Part shown: in pieces, positions 15,791-24,633 of the stretch
Layout: the number at the start of each line of letters is the position of its first letter
Position numbering within the stretch: the first letter of the stretch is position 1
Assembly: GCA_965232285.1 (NCBI GenBank)
Contig: CBDDPL010000004.1
Span: 2,480,001 to 2,544,000 of the forward strand
Direction: 5' to 3'
DNA length: 64,000 nucleotides
From: Denitrobaculum sp965232285
GTDB lineage: Bacteria > Pseudomonadota > Alphaproteobacteria > Kiloniellales > Kiloniellaceae
Made by a program: the position numbers and the translations under genes
Notes under the pieces: generated by a model
The model's input: the letters and a program-made list of their open reading frames with translations, nothing else
What the model was told of the DNA's origin: nothing
The model's database searches: none

Positions 15791-18106
15791 CTAACTTTCC
15801 TCTTCGCGATAGGCGAAGACCGGGCTGCTCCAGGCCTGAAAGCCGTCTTCCGTATAGACCGAGATCCAGAGGGGATTGTCGCCCCTCGACCGGAGGGGAA
15901 CCTCAAGCGTCTCCTTCATCTGCCGAACCGGATTGACTTTCGGCAGGCGGAACACCTTGATGCGACGTTCAAGGCCGCCGGCTTCCATCACGCAATCCTC
16001 CATCCCGATATCGCCGTAGGACAGAGTGAGCGTGCCGTGGTTGGTTTCGACCTCGACCTGATCCGCCGTGTCGGTTTCCAGCCAGGCGTCGAAGCCGCCG
16101 TAGTTGCCGGTGGTCACGGCCTCGAAAACCACGCAGTCTTCCCCGCGCGTCTCCAGCAGCCGCTCGTGGTTCCAGGCGTTGATCTTTTCGATCCTGCGGA
16201 TCTTCGTGCCCGCGAAGCGCACGTGGCCCTGCCAGGTCGTATCGCGCCCCCGGCCGCGGTACTCGGCACCACTCCAAAGCACGCGGATACGATCGCCGAG
16301 ATCTTTCTCCCCAAAGGGCCGCAGTGTCTGCACCACATCGGTTCCATTGCGAACCTCGATGCGCTCGATCGGCGCCTGCGCGATCACCTCCAGGCTGAGA
16401 GAAACCGTCTCGTCATCGGTCTGGACGATATCACCCATCATGACCTCGCCGACGCGTTGAAACGTCGTGTCCGGGAAGACCTTGGGATCCTGCTCGAAGA
16501 GGCTCCCGCCGCCAGCCATCGCCACCCGGACATCCATATGCATCCGGGTCCCGGTCGTGCCGTAGTGGTGCCTCCGCCGCAGGCAGTCGAAGATCGCATC
16601 CCGCGTCAGCTCATTGGTCAGGAAACAGGTCAGTCCGCCATAAGCGCCGAAGGTCGAGGCGCCGGGGTAGCTCGCGCCCGGCCGTCCTTTATGCCCGTCG
16701 CTGTTACAGACCACGCCGCTGCGGTGGCCGAGGGGAAAACCGTCGGTCAGCAGCCACTCGAAGGTGCCCCAGGCCGAGTGGATCTCCATGGCGGTCTCAT
16801 AACGCGGATCATGCGCGTAGGCGATGTCGGCATAGCGCCCGCCGACATGGGCATAAACCACCGCATTCTCGCCGGCCAGGCCCTCGAACAGCCGCCGGGC
16901 CGTGGGCGCGTCGGTATCGAGATCGGAGCGGTCGGTCAGCAGGGCGTGGGAGGAACGCCGGATCTGCCGGCCCTCGTCCCGGAAGAAGACATTGCGGTCG
17001 CCGCCAACAGCGGTATTGCCCGACCATTCGTAACCCGGAAAAGTGACGAAGCGCCCCTCGTCGTTGTACTCGGCCGTCAGTTCGTTGAGGTAGCGCCAGA
17101 AGGCATTGTTGACCTGGAAGTCGTTTGCCTGATGCCCGGTCACGTCAAGAAAGGCCTTGTCGCGCGCAAAGTCGAAGTACTGCCGTGAGGTGGTCACGCC
17201 GATGGACTCGCCGCTCTGGCCATGCAGGTCACCCCAATAACCGGAGACCTCACCCACCCGGATCACCAGAGGATGGGATTCCGCCACCTGCTCGCCCTGT
17301 GCATCCAGGACAGCAATGCGCAGCACCCCCTCCTCCCCCACGCTGAGATCATCGAAGCTGACCGATTTCCGGCCGCGCGCGTAGTCGTAGCTCTCTGGCA
17401 GACCCTTGACCGGCAGGTTCGCCTTGAAGGTGAAACGGCCACTCGCCTTGTCCGTCGGGTTACCCCACTTGTCCTCCGCCTTGAGACCGAAACGGAAAGA
17501 TTCCCCAGGACGACGCAGGCTCGGCAGTACCGCCCGCCAGCAATAGGGATCCCCCGGCACGACGGCAACTGAAGGCGTCTCCGGAATCGGCACGAAATGT
17601 CCGACCGCGCAGACATCCGCCAGGACCTTGAACTCGAAACCGGCCTCCACGAAGGTCTGCATGATCATGCCCTGCGAACCGCCCGAGGTGTCGCCGAAGA
17701 CGACCCTGATTTCGTCGCCCTCACGCAGGAAGCCGCCCGTGACCCGCACCGTCAGGCTTTTCCAGCGCGGACGGGGCGACACGCCGTAACGGCTGTAGTC
17801 CAGCGAGAGCGGCACACCATTGCTGGTCGAGGCCGATACATAATTGGCTCCCGCGGGATCAGTCGTTTGTAGCCGGCCCCAGTCGCCCAGCGCCCGGAAG
17901 ACGATGCGGATGGCGCCGGTGTCGTCCAGACCGTAGCGGCCCACGCGGTAGGTCAGGCTGAAGGTCTGGAGGCTGCGCACCTCGACAGGGTCCTTGGGTT
18001 CGAGCCGCACATCACCATAGAGCACCGGGTCCTCGCCCGGCTGCGCCGACGGCCAGACCTCGCCCATCATCTCTTCGGCAACGGGTCCATCTATCGGCTT
18101 GGTCAT
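15791..18106 (-). CDS. DUF3604-domain protein (PHP-like metallohydrolase)
   Basis: A 771-residue soluble protein. The DUF3604 core lies around 300-560 and shows metal-site motifs: GDLHGQSGES, TGHQANDFQ, FPGYEWSG, VYAHVGGRY, MEIHSAWGTFEW, CNSDGHKGRPG and HHYGTTGTR. The order resembles PHP-type polymerase/histidinol-phosphatase metal centres; the substrate is not known. The N-terminal part (about 30-290) looks like beta-sandwich domains. The start ATG at 18106 (MTKPIDGP) is preferred, with GGAGC upstream; longer starts run into the divergent promoter. It is transcribed away from the tctCBA operon, so the protein may process the compound that the transporter brings in; this is inference from position. 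Confidence 0.8.
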   Translation of the reverse strand: MTKPIDGPVAEEMMGEVWPSAQPGEDPVLYGDVRLEPKDPVEVRSLQTFSLTYRVGRYGLDDTGAIRIVFRALGDWGRLQTTDPAGANYVSASTSNGVPLSLDYSRYGVSPRPRWKSLTVRVTGGFLREGDEIRVVFGDTSGGSQGMIMQTFVEAGFEFKVLADVCAVGHFVPIPETPSVAVVPGDPYCWRAVLPSLRRPGESFRFGLKAEDKWGNPTDKASGRFTFKANLPVKGLPESYDYARGRKSVSFDDLSVGEEGVLRIAVLDAQGEQVAESHPLVIRVGEVSGYWGDLHGQSGESIGVTTSRQYFDFARDKAFLDVTGHQANDFQVNNAFWRYLNELTAEYNDEGRFVTFPGYEWSGNTAVGGDRNVFFRDEGRQIRRSSHALLTDRSDLDTDAPTARRLFEGLAGENAVVYAHVGGRYADIAYAHDPRYETAMEIHSAWGTFEWLLTDGFPLGHRSGVVCNSDGHKGRPGASYPGASTFGAYGGLTCFLTNELTRDAIFDCLRRRHHYGTTGTRMHMDVRVAMAGGGSLFEQDPKVFPDTTFQRVGEVMMGDIVQTDDETVSLSLEVIAQAPIERIEVRNGTDVVQTLRPFGEKDLGDRIRVLWSGAEYRGRGRDTTWQGHVRFAGTKIRRIEKINAWNHERLLETRGEDCVVFEAVTTGNYGGFDAWLETDTADQVEVETNHGTLTLSYGDIGMEDCVMEAGGLERRIKVFRLPKVNPVRQMKETLEVPLRSRGDNPLWISVYTEDGFQAWSSPVFAYREEES

Positions 18107-18207
18107 CTCGGCTTGCTCCCGTGCATCCGGCTCAACAGGCGTTTCACAGAGGCTCTCGCCAGCCGCTTCACCTCGCCGGCGGATCGAGCCCTCTGGACAG
18201 TCTGACA

Positions 18208-18223
18208 AAAACTATATAGTTTT
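18208..18223. promoter_or_regulatory. 16-bp perfect palindrome, candidate GntR operator
   Basis: AAAACTATATAGTTTT reads the same on both strands and lies between the divergent DUF3604 and tctC genes, 53 bases before the tctC start. GntR/HutC-type regulators bind short AT-centred palindromes of this kind, and a GntR/UTRA gene ends the tct operon, so autoregulation of the locus from this site is a reasonable inference. Confidence 0.6.
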
Positions 18224-18275
18224 GCAAAGTGTAAACGGCGACCTGAAAAAGCGCCGGAGCGAACAGGAGGCAATC

Positions 18276-19226
18276 ATGAAAACTTCGACCACCCGGCGCG
18301 GCTTGCTGGCTTTTGCCGTGGCTGCAGGCGCTCTTGCCGGTTTGACCGCGGCACCCCAGGCCCAGGCCGAATACCCCGAAAAACCAGTAACCCTCGTGGT
18401 CCCCTACAAAGCCGGCGGCAGCACCGAAACCATGGCGCGGGTCTATGCCAAGGCGCTGGGCAGCGAGCTGGGCACGCGGGTCATCGTCAAGACCCGGCCG
18501 GGCGCCGGCGGGGCTGTCGGGGCCTCCGAAGTCGCCGCGGCGCCAGCCGACGGCTACACCCTGCTCTTCGCGGCTTCGACCTCCCTACTCTGGCCGCCGC
18601 TGACCCAGAAGGTCGAGTTCGACCTGGAGAGCTTCACCTACGTCGGCCAGATCACCGAATATCAGCAGGCCATCGTTGCCAAGGCCGATGCGCCCTTCAA
18701 CACGCTGGAGGAGCTGATCGACTATGCCAAGTCCAACAGCCTGAACTATGCCGACCAGAGCGCGATGTCGCGCGCCTACATCGATTACATCGGCGGACAG
18801 GAAGGCGTGAACTGGACCGGCATTCCGACCAAGGGCGGCGGTGAGATGGTGCCCTTCCTGCTCGGCGGCAAGATCGACTTCGCCTGGAGTGGCGGTATCC
18901 ACAATCGCTACGCGGACGACATGAAGGTCCTGGCTTCCATGAACGGCACGCGTCTGATCGCCTCGCCCGACACACCCTCGATCGCGGAGCGTTATCAGAT
19001 CGCCATGCCCAGCCAGGCCGTGATCGTGGTGCCCAAAGGCACGCCGGACGCGATCGTCGCCAGACTCGAGACGGCCGTGGAAGGCGCGACAAAGGACGGC
19101 GACTTCGCCGACCTGGTCACCAACAAGCTGAAGTTCCCGGTCAAGTTCGTCGGCTCCAAGGCTCTCGCCGCGGATATTGCGGAGACGGCCGCCGGCCTGA
19201 AAACGGTGATCGAAAAAACCCAGTGA
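18276..19226 (+). CDS. tctC: TctC/Bug-family periplasmic solute-binding protein
   Basis: A 316-residue exported protein with an ideal AGGAGG site six bases before ATG 18276. The N-terminal signal with an RR pair (TTRRGLLAFAVAAGALAGL...AQA) may use the Tat pathway. The mature part follows the Bug family: YPEKPVTLVVPYKAGGSTE, then RVIVKTRPGAGGAVGASEVAAAPADGYTLL, and IVVPKGTPDAIVARLE. It captures a carboxylate-type ligand for the TctBA membrane unit coded next. The ligand cannot be named, since Bug proteins bind many di/tricarboxylates, amino acids and aromatic acids. First gene of the operon. Confidence 0.9.
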   Translation: MKTSTTRRGLLAFAVAAGALAGLTAAPQAQAEYPEKPVTLVVPYKAGGSTETMARVYAKALGSELGTRVIVKTRPGAGGAVGASEVAAAPADGYTLLFAASTSLLWPPLTQKVEFDLESFTYVGQITEYQQAIVAKADAPFNTLEELIDYAKSNSLNYADQSAMSRAYIDYIGGQEGVNWTGIPTKGGGEMVPFLLGGKIDFAWSGGIHNRYADDMKVLASMNGTRLIASPDTPSIAERYQIAMPSQAVIVVPKGTPDAIVARLETAVEGATKDGDFADLVTNKLKFPVKFVGSKALAADIAETAAGLKTVIEKTQ

Positions 19227-19254
19227 GCTAAAGACCCTGCGCGAGGTTTCTGCT

Positions 19255-19737
19255 GTGACGGATCGCCCGGCCGAAGCGGAACAGGGTCAGGTTAGTGCAA
19301 GGCTCGAGGTCGCCGCCGGTTCGATACTGGCGGCGACCGCGGCCTTCGCGCTGCTCTGGCTCATACCCAGCCATACCGAACCCTCGCTCAGCGAACACGA
19401 CATCGCGCCCGGCTTCTTCCCCTCCCTCGCCGCCTGGGCCGTGCTGATCCTCTCGGCCCTCTTTATCGCGACCCGGCTTAAGGCTCTGCGGCAGGAAACA
19501 CCGGCGGGGGACAGCCTTTCCCTTGCCGCGGAAATCCCCATCTGGAGCCTTGCCGGTCTGCTCACCGTTGTCGGACTCTCGACTGTCGGTTTTCTCGTCA
19601 CTGCCCCGCTTCTGATCGTCTTCTGGATGTTCGTCGGTGGGCGACGGATCTGGTGGCAGATTCTACTGCTCGCCCTGATCTTTCCCCTGCTTCTCCAACA
19701 GCTCGCCTGGATCGTCTTCACGGTCCGGTTGCCGTGA
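19255..19737 (+). CDS. tctB: TctB-family small membrane subunit of tripartite tricarboxylate transporter
   Basis: A 160-residue protein with about four membrane spans (AAGSILAATAAFALLWLIP; FPSLAAWAVLILSALFIATR; SLAGLLTVVGLSTVGFLV; ILLLALIFPLLLQQLAWIVF), the typical TctB layout and length, including the GFFPSLAAW signature after the first span. The start is GTG at 19255, 28 bases after tctC. It forms the inner-membrane complex with the large TctA subunit coded nine bases downstream. Confidence 0.85.
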   Translation: MTDRPAEAEQGQVSARLEVAAGSILAATAAFALLWLIPSHTEPSLSEHDIAPGFFPSLAAWAVLILSALFIATRLKALRQETPAGDSLSLAAEIPIWSLAGLLTVVGLSTVGFLVTAPLLIVFWMFVGGRRIWWQILLLALIFPLLLQQLAWIVFTVRLP

Positions 19738-19745
19738 GTTGACCA

Positions 19746-21266
19746 ATGATTGAGCAGCTCATCGCCGGCTTTGGCGCCGCCCTCACCTTCACCAACCTCG
19801 CCTTCATCGCCGCGGGTATCGCACTGGGGATCGTCATCGGCGCGATCCCGGGTCTCGGCAGCGTGACCGCCCTCGCCGTCCTGATCCCCGTGACCTTCTA
19901 CATGTCGCCCCTGGCCGCCATCGCCTTTTTAGTCGGCGTCAACAAGGGCGGCACCTCCGGGGGCGCGATCCCCGCCATCCTGCTCAACTCCCCAGGCACG
20001 CCCGAGGCCGCTGCCTCGGCGCTAGACGGCTACCCCATGGCCAAACGCGGCGAAGCGCAGAGAGCGATGAAGTTCGCCCTCTACGCCTCGGTCACCGGCG
20101 ACACCCTCTCCGACCTGCTGCTCATCGCCCTGGTCGTGCCCTTCGCCGCCATCGCCCTCCAATTCGGTCCGTTGGAATACTGCGCGATCCTGCTTTTCGC
20201 CTTTTCACTCCTGGCCGGCATTTCCGGTGAATCTCCTCTCAAAGGTTTCATCGCCATCTTCCTGGGCGTCTTTCTCTCCACCATCGGACTGGATCCGGTC
20301 GACAGCACCTCCCGCATGACCTTTGACGAGGTCAATCTCTACGACGGTCTGCCCCTGGCAGCGGTGGCGATCGGCGCGCTCGCGCTTGCCTCCGTGGTGG
20401 AACAGCTTTTTGATCTCTGGCGCCGCGGTGGTGAGAGTGCGACGGCAGAAGCGGTCGAGCTGGAGCGAATCAAGACAGCCCTTCCGGCCCGCGAATTCTT
20501 CGCTCACTGGAAAACCATCGGCCGCTCTGCCTTCATCGGTTCCGGTGTCGGCATGCTCCCCGGTCTGGGCGTCACCCTGGCGGCCTTCCTCAGCTACGGC
20601 GCCGCCCGCCGGGCTTCCAGCGAACCGGAGTCCTTTGGCAAGGGCAACCCGGACGGCATCATCGCGACCGAAGCCGCCAACAGCGCCGTGGTCGGCGCCA
20701 ATCTGGTACCGACCATCGCACTGGGCATTCCCGGCAACATCGCCGCGGCACTACTGATCGGCGCCTTCATCATCCACGGCATCGTACCCGGCCCCTTCAT
20801 GATGACCATGCACGGGGATCTGATCTACGCCCTCTTCGCTTCCATGCTGATGGCCAACCTGGTGCACCTGGTGATCGGCAAGCTCGGCATTCCCCTCTGG
20901 GCCATCGTCGCGCGCACACCCAAGACCCTGATCCTGCCGCCGGTCATCCTGCTCTGCATCGTCGGTGTCTACCTGCCCGGTCAGTCGCTCTTCGACGTTG
21001 CAGTCATGCTGGTCTTCGCCGGCCTCGGCCTGGCCATGCGCCGCACGGGCTTCTCGGTCGTCTGCCTGGTCATCGGTTTTCTTCTGGGCGGGATGTTCGA
21101 AACCTCGCTTCGACAGTCGCTCTTGCTGTACAAGTCAGATCTCGGGGTGTTGTTCGAGAGTCCCATCGCGCTGGTCTTCCTCGCACTCACGCTCCTCGTG
21201 CTGTTACGGTCGGTTTGGAAAAGTCATCTATGGGCAGACAGGTTTCGGAAGCAACGGGCAGAGTAA
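19746..21266 (+). CDS. tctA: TctA-family large permease subunit
   Basis: A 506-residue polytopic membrane protein with about twelve spans. The duplicated TctA signature is visible: GIVIGAIPGLGSVTALAVLIPVTF near residue 30 and GSGVGMLPGLGVTLAAFLSYG near 265, plus GVNKGGTSGGAIPAILLNSPGTPEAAA and ALGIPGNIAAALLIGAFIIHG. These Gly/Pro-rich loops form the substrate path of this proton- or sodium-driven importer. It is the third gene of the operon and its end overlaps the regulator gene by 37 bases. Confidence 0.92.
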   Translation: MIEQLIAGFGAALTFTNLAFIAAGIALGIVIGAIPGLGSVTALAVLIPVTFYMSPLAAIAFLVGVNKGGTSGGAIPAILLNSPGTPEAAASALDGYPMAKRGEAQRAMKFALYASVTGDTLSDLLLIALVVPFAAIALQFGPLEYCAILLFAFSLLAGISGESPLKGFIAIFLGVFLSTIGLDPVDSTSRMTFDEVNLYDGLPLAAVAIGALALASVVEQLFDLWRRGGESATAEAVELERIKTALPAREFFAHWKTIGRSAFIGSGVGMLPGLGVTLAAFLSYGAARRASSEPESFGKGNPDGIIATEAANSAVVGANLVPTIALGIPGNIAAALLIGAFIIHGIVPGPFMMTMHGDLIYALFASMLMANLVHLVIGKLGIPLWAIVARTPKTLILPPVILLCIVGVYLPGQSLFDVAVMLVFAGLGLAMRRTGFSVVCLVIGFLLGGMFETSLRQSLLLYKSDLGVLFESPIALVFLALTLLVLLRSVWKSHLWADRFRKQRAE

Positions 21267-22048
21267 GTCCTTCCTCCAGATCGCCAAGGCGGAGCGATCC
21301 GGTCGAGCGAAGTCTCGCGCGTCGGATGAAGGAGAATCTGGCCGCAGGCAAGCGGACGAAGCGCACCGCCGCCCGGCTGGCCATCATGAATGCGATCGAT
21401 GCAGGCGAACTCTCACCCGGCGACACCCTGCCGTCCGAGAAACGCCTGACAGACCTTCTCGGCGTCAGCCTCGGCACGACCCAGGCGGCGCTGCGCCAAC
21501 TCCAACAGCTCGGTGTCATCGTCCGCCGACGCGGCGACGGCAGCCGGGTCGCTTCAACCGAACCCCTCTCTTCTTCGGTCTGGCACTTTCGCTTCGTCTC
21601 GCGCCGCGAGGGGACACCTCTGCGCATCTCGCGGATGCAGATCCGTCTCGATCTGATCGAGGAACGGGGTGACTGGGCGGACTACATCACCGGCGGCGAT
21701 CGCTTCGTCCGCATCCGGCGCCGCGACGTCATGTCCGATGAAACCCCCGCCGGCGCGGAGATGTTCATCGACGCGAACAGCGTGCCGGGCCTGGCGGAGG
21801 TCAATCCCGACGAATTAGATATGACCAACATCCGGCCCTACCTGGAGGAAAAGTACGGCATCGTGACCGCCGGCGCGACCCACCTGGTCAAAACCGTGTC
21901 CCTGGATCGCCAGACCGCTGAGATCTTCCAGCTCAAGCCGAAAGGTCAGTACTTCGAGATCCATGCGAAGGCCTTTTCCAACGAAAACCGGCCCGTCTAT
22001 TTTCAGCGTATCTACGTCTCCGCCGAGGCCTGCGCCCTGACTTTCTGA
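21230..22048 (+). CDS. GntR-family transcriptional regulator (HTH plus UTRA ligand domain)
   Basis: A 272-residue protein. Residues about 45-110 form the winged helix-turn-helix (IMNAIDAGELSPGDTLPSEK, RLTDLLGVSLGTTQAALRQL, GVIVRRRGDGSRVA), and 115-270 the UTRA effector-binding fold (ISRMQIRLDLIEERG...YLEEKYGIVTAGATHLVKTV...QRIYVSAEACAL). ATG 21230 is preferred (GGAAAAG upstream); TTG 21215 is possible. Overlap with tctA shows co-transcription, so the regulator senses the transported substrate or a product. The palindrome at 18208-18223 is its likely operator. Confidence 0.85.
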   Translation: MGRQVSEATGRVSPSSRSPRRSDPVERSLARRMKENLAAGKRTKRTAARLAIMNAIDAGELSPGDTLPSEKRLTDLLGVSLGTTQAALRQLQQLGVIVRRRGDGSRVASTEPLSSSVWHFRFVSRREGTPLRISRMQIRLDLIEERGDWADYITGGDRFVRIRRRDVMSDETPAGAEMFIDANSVPGLAEVNPDELDMTNIRPYLEEKYGIVTAGATHLVKTVSLDRQTAEIFQLKPKGQYFEIHAKAFSNENRPVYFQRIYVSAEACALTF

Positions 22049-22049
22049 T

Positions 22050-22175
22050 TAGAGCAAAAGGCGTTTAATCAGTCTCAAAATACACTGCCTCTCAATCAGC
22101 ATAATGCTGATCTCGCCCTGGGTGCTTTGGCGCATATTTTGAAAACTCGTGGTCGAGTAAAAATGCCTTTCGCTA
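22050..22175 (+). repeat. Intergenic repeat, copy A (inverted partner at 24508-24633)
   Basis: Begins AGAGCAAAAGGCGTTTAA and contains CACTGCCTCTCAATCAGC, TGCTGAT and TTTGGCGCAT; the same blocks occur in reverse complement at 24508-24633. Both copies lie directly after a gene's stop codon. It looks like a dispersed non-coding element of the genome. Confidence 0.65.
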
Positions 22176-22197
22176 TAATCGACAGCCAATCGGTTGG

Positions 22198-22671
22198 CTA
22201 TGAAAGCAGCTTCCGCCAGACATCCTCGCCTTCACGTTCCTCTCCGGTCGGCTCGAACCCAGCTTTCTGATAAAGCGCCCGGGCCGCCTCATTGCGCGGG
22301 TGCATGCTCAAGGTGACGGACTGGCAGTCCGGCGCCGTCTCCCAGACATAAGCAAGAATGAGCTCCAGCGCCGCAGAGCCCACGCCCCGCCGCTGCCAGC
22401 CACGGTCGACCGCCAGATGATAGAGCTCGCAGCTTTCCGCTCCCCAGGCCAGCGCCGAGACTCCCACGGCCTCCTCGCCCGCGAAGATACCCAATGGCTC
22501 CCACAGCAGACCACCAGGCCGCAGATAACACTTCGCCAGAATCAGCAATGCAACGGGCTCGTAATCCGCAACAAACTTAAGCTGGCCCGGCGCGGTGCGC
22601 ACCGCCAGCGCCCTGCGCCAGTTCGATCGGTCGAGCATTTCAAGATGCAACTCAGGAAGGACTTCAGTCAC
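22198..22671 (-). CDS. GNAT-family N-acetyltransferase
   Basis: A 157-residue protein starting at GTG 22671 behind AGGAGG. Conserved GNAT landmarks: the beta4 strand and pyrophosphate-binding loop LYHLAVDRGWQRRGVGSAAL (RRGVGS being the Q/RxxGxG/A acetyl-CoA motif) at about residues 83-102, and NEAARALYQKAGFEPTGEER near the end. The acceptor is unknown; the LEMLDRSNWRRALAVR opening is common to acetyltransferases related to spermidine- and ribosomal-protein-type enzymes. Single gene, between an intergenic repeat and a spacer of 239 bases in which I see nothing. Confidence 0.85.
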   Translation of the reverse strand: MTEVLPELHLEMLDRSNWRRALAVRTAPGQLKFVADYEPVALLILAKCYLRPGGLLWEPLGIFAGEEAVGVSALAWGAESCELYHLAVDRGWQRRGVGSAALELILAYVWETAPDCQSVTLSMHPRNEAARALYQKAGFEPTGEEREGEDVWRKLLS

Positions 22672-22910
22672 GGACGCCGCCTCCTTACTTCACACAATCA
22701 CCTGTCTCGATACGGTTCGCGCGCTGCACGACTTCGTCGTTGCGCTGTAACCTTCGATTGAACGCTATAATGTCGCCAGAGGCGAATCTGACCAACTGAA
22801 AAGCATCAGACCTGCTCGCCAAACCGACATGGCGCGGAGCGGCGTTATACCAAGGGGCGGAGAAGCTGTCTCCTCTCCGCCCGCGTTTCCCGCCTGTCAG
22901 GTTGCGTAGG

Positions 22911-23795
22911 CTACGTCAAATGCTGATTGAAGAAGTCGATGGTCCGGCTCCAGGCCAGCTCCGCCGCTTCCTGGTCGTAACGCGGCGTGGTGTCATTGTG
23001 AAAACCATGGTTCGCACCCGGATAGATATGCGCAGTGTAGGTCTTGTTGTGCGCCTTCAATGCTTCCTCGTAGGCCGGCCAGCCCTCGTTGATACGCTTG
23101 TCCAGCTCACCGTAATGCAGCAGCAGCGGCGCTTGGATGCGCGGCACGTCTTCCGCCTTAGCCTGACGTCCGTAGAAGGGCACCGAAGCCGAGAGCTCGG
23201 GATAGGCGACGGCCAGAGCGTTGCAGACGCCGCCGCCGTAACAGAAACCGACCGCCCCGACCTTGCCGCTGCTGTCGTCCCGCGCGGCGAGGTGTTCGTA
23301 GCCGGCAAAGAAGTCGTTCATCAGCTTCGTGCCATCCACCGTCTTCTGCAGTGCCCGCCCCTCGTCGTCGTTGCCCGGATAGCCGCCGACAGAAGTCAGG
23401 CCGTCGGGCGCCAGCGCCATGAAGCCGGCCTTCGCCGTGCGCCGCGCCACGTCTTCGATGTAGGGGTTCAGGCCCCGGTTCTCATGCACCACCAGAACCG
23501 CGGGCAACTTGCCGCTGGCACCGGCCGGCTTCACCAGATAGCCGCGCACCTTGCCGTGGCCGTTGGGCGAATCGTACTCGATGTAGTCTGCCGCAATACC
23601 CGGATCGTCTCTGGAGACCTGCTCTGCCAGCGCGTATTTCGGCGCCAGCAGGTTATAAAGCCCCATGGCCGTCATCCCACCGACGGCAAACTTGCCGGCA
23701 CCCTCTAAAAACTCGCGTTTGGTGATCTTGCCGTGGACATAGAAATCGTAAAGGTCCAGCAGTTCCTGGTCGAAATCCTTCGCCGTTAACCGCAT
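22911..23795 (-). CDS. Dienelactone hydrolase family protein
   Basis: A 294-residue alpha/beta hydrolase; ATG 23795 has AGGGAGAAG upstream. An N-terminal extension (about 60 residues with FLEGAGKFAVGGMTAMGLYNLLAPKYALA) resembles the twin-domain YghX/DLH-type proteins with a short helical or anchor-like segment. The hydrolase core has VLVVHENRGLNPYIEDVARR, the nucleophile elbow VGFCYGGG (Cys in place of Ser, as in dienelactone hydrolases), LLLHYGELDKRIN with the catalytic Asp, and PGANHGFHND with the His. Family members hydrolyse dienelactones or other small esters in ring-cleavage pathways; the substrate here is unknown. Confidence 0.88.
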   Translation of the reverse strand: MRLTAKDFDQELLDLYDFYVHGKITKREFLEGAGKFAVGGMTAMGLYNLLAPKYALAEQVSRDDPGIAADYIEYDSPNGHGKVRGYLVKPAGASGKLPAVLVVHENRGLNPYIEDVARRTAKAGFMALAPDGLTSVGGYPGNDDEGRALQKTVDGTKLMNDFFAGYEHLAARDDSSGKVGAVGFCYGGGVCNALAVAYPELSASVPFYGRQAKAEDVPRIQAPLLLHYGELDKRINEGWPAYEEALKAHNKTYTAHIYPGANHGFHNDTTPRYDQEAAELAWSRTIDFFNQHLT

Positions 23796-24003
23796 GATTC
23801 TTCTCCCTGTCGTGAGCACTCGTTCTCCTAACTTTTTGCGCCCCTGCGCGTCTTTCAAGACCCAGGAAAAACTGGCGTGGTCCCGACCCGTCGAGACAAA
23901 GGCCGCATTCGAGGCGAATGGGCGGTTTAACAGAATGTTATCGCTGTCTCTTTAATCCGTTCCGGCGTCTTTGAGAGTCTTCCGACGCGACCGTTGACAG
24001 CTT

Positions 24004-24507
24004 ATGCACTTCGACTATGACGACGATCATTATGTCTCCAAGCCCTTCATCCTTCTTCCCCGGGGTCTGGTCGCATTTATCTTGGCTCTCTGCGCCTGCC
24101 TCTGCGGCTATTGGTATCTTCACTTCACGGAAAAGGCCGATGCCTTCACCGAAGGCGCCCTCTCGGCGCGCGGCGAGATCGTCGATGTAACCTCCCATAG
24201 CTGTGGCTTCACCCGCTTCTGCGTCGAGAACCAGCGCAGGGTCTACGTTGCAACGGTGGCCTTTAAAGACCGCAGCGGTCGAAGCCGCCTGGGAGAAGCC
24301 GAGTTTCGCTGGCGCGGCCGTCAGCTCGGCGACAGCGTGCGGATTCAATACCTCGCGAAAGACCCGACGGTTGTGATCGCCGGCGACCTGGAGTTCGCAA
24401 AGGGCATGTGGAGCTTCTACCGCATTCGGCTTGCCATCGGCGCGATCGTCTGCGGCTTCTTCGCAATCGCCTACTGGCTTCCGAAGGGCATGTTGGTCAG
24501 GGATTAG
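24004..24507 (+). CDS. DUF3592-like membrane protein
   Basis: A 167-residue protein with two membrane spans (LLPRGLVAFILALCACLCGYW at about 17-37 and IRLAIGAIVCGFFAIAYWLP near 141-160) bracketing an extracytoplasmic beta-domain with ARGEIVDV, VYVATVAFKDRSG and LGDSVRIQYLAKDPTVVI. This is the plan of DUF3592 proteins, whose function is unknown. Two cysteines (SHSCGFTRFCVENQ) in the soluble part could form a disulphide. Single gene, followed directly by repeat copy B. Confidence 0.65.
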   Translation: MHFDYDDDHYVSKPFILLPRGLVAFILALCACLCGYWYLHFTEKADAFTEGALSARGEIVDVTSHSCGFTRFCVENQRRVYVATVAFKDRSGRSRLGEAEFRWRGRQLGDSVRIQYLAKDPTVVIAGDLEFAKGMWSFYRIRLAIGAIVCGFFAIAYWLPKGMLVRD

Positions 24508-24633
24508 AACGTTTTGCGCTTTTCCTAAGTCAGAAGTTCTCAAAACATGCGCCAAAATCCCCAGTGCGACATCAGCAGCATACTGATTGAGAGGCAGTGC
24601 ATTTTGGGCCGGTTTAAACGCAAAAAGCTCTAG
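24508..24633 (-). repeat. Intergenic repeat, copy B
   Basis: Reverse-complement counterpart of 22050-22175, containing CTGATTGAGAGGCAGTGCA and ATGCGCCAAA. Together the copies flank a 2.3-kb block of three genes in inverted orientation. Confidence 0.65.
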
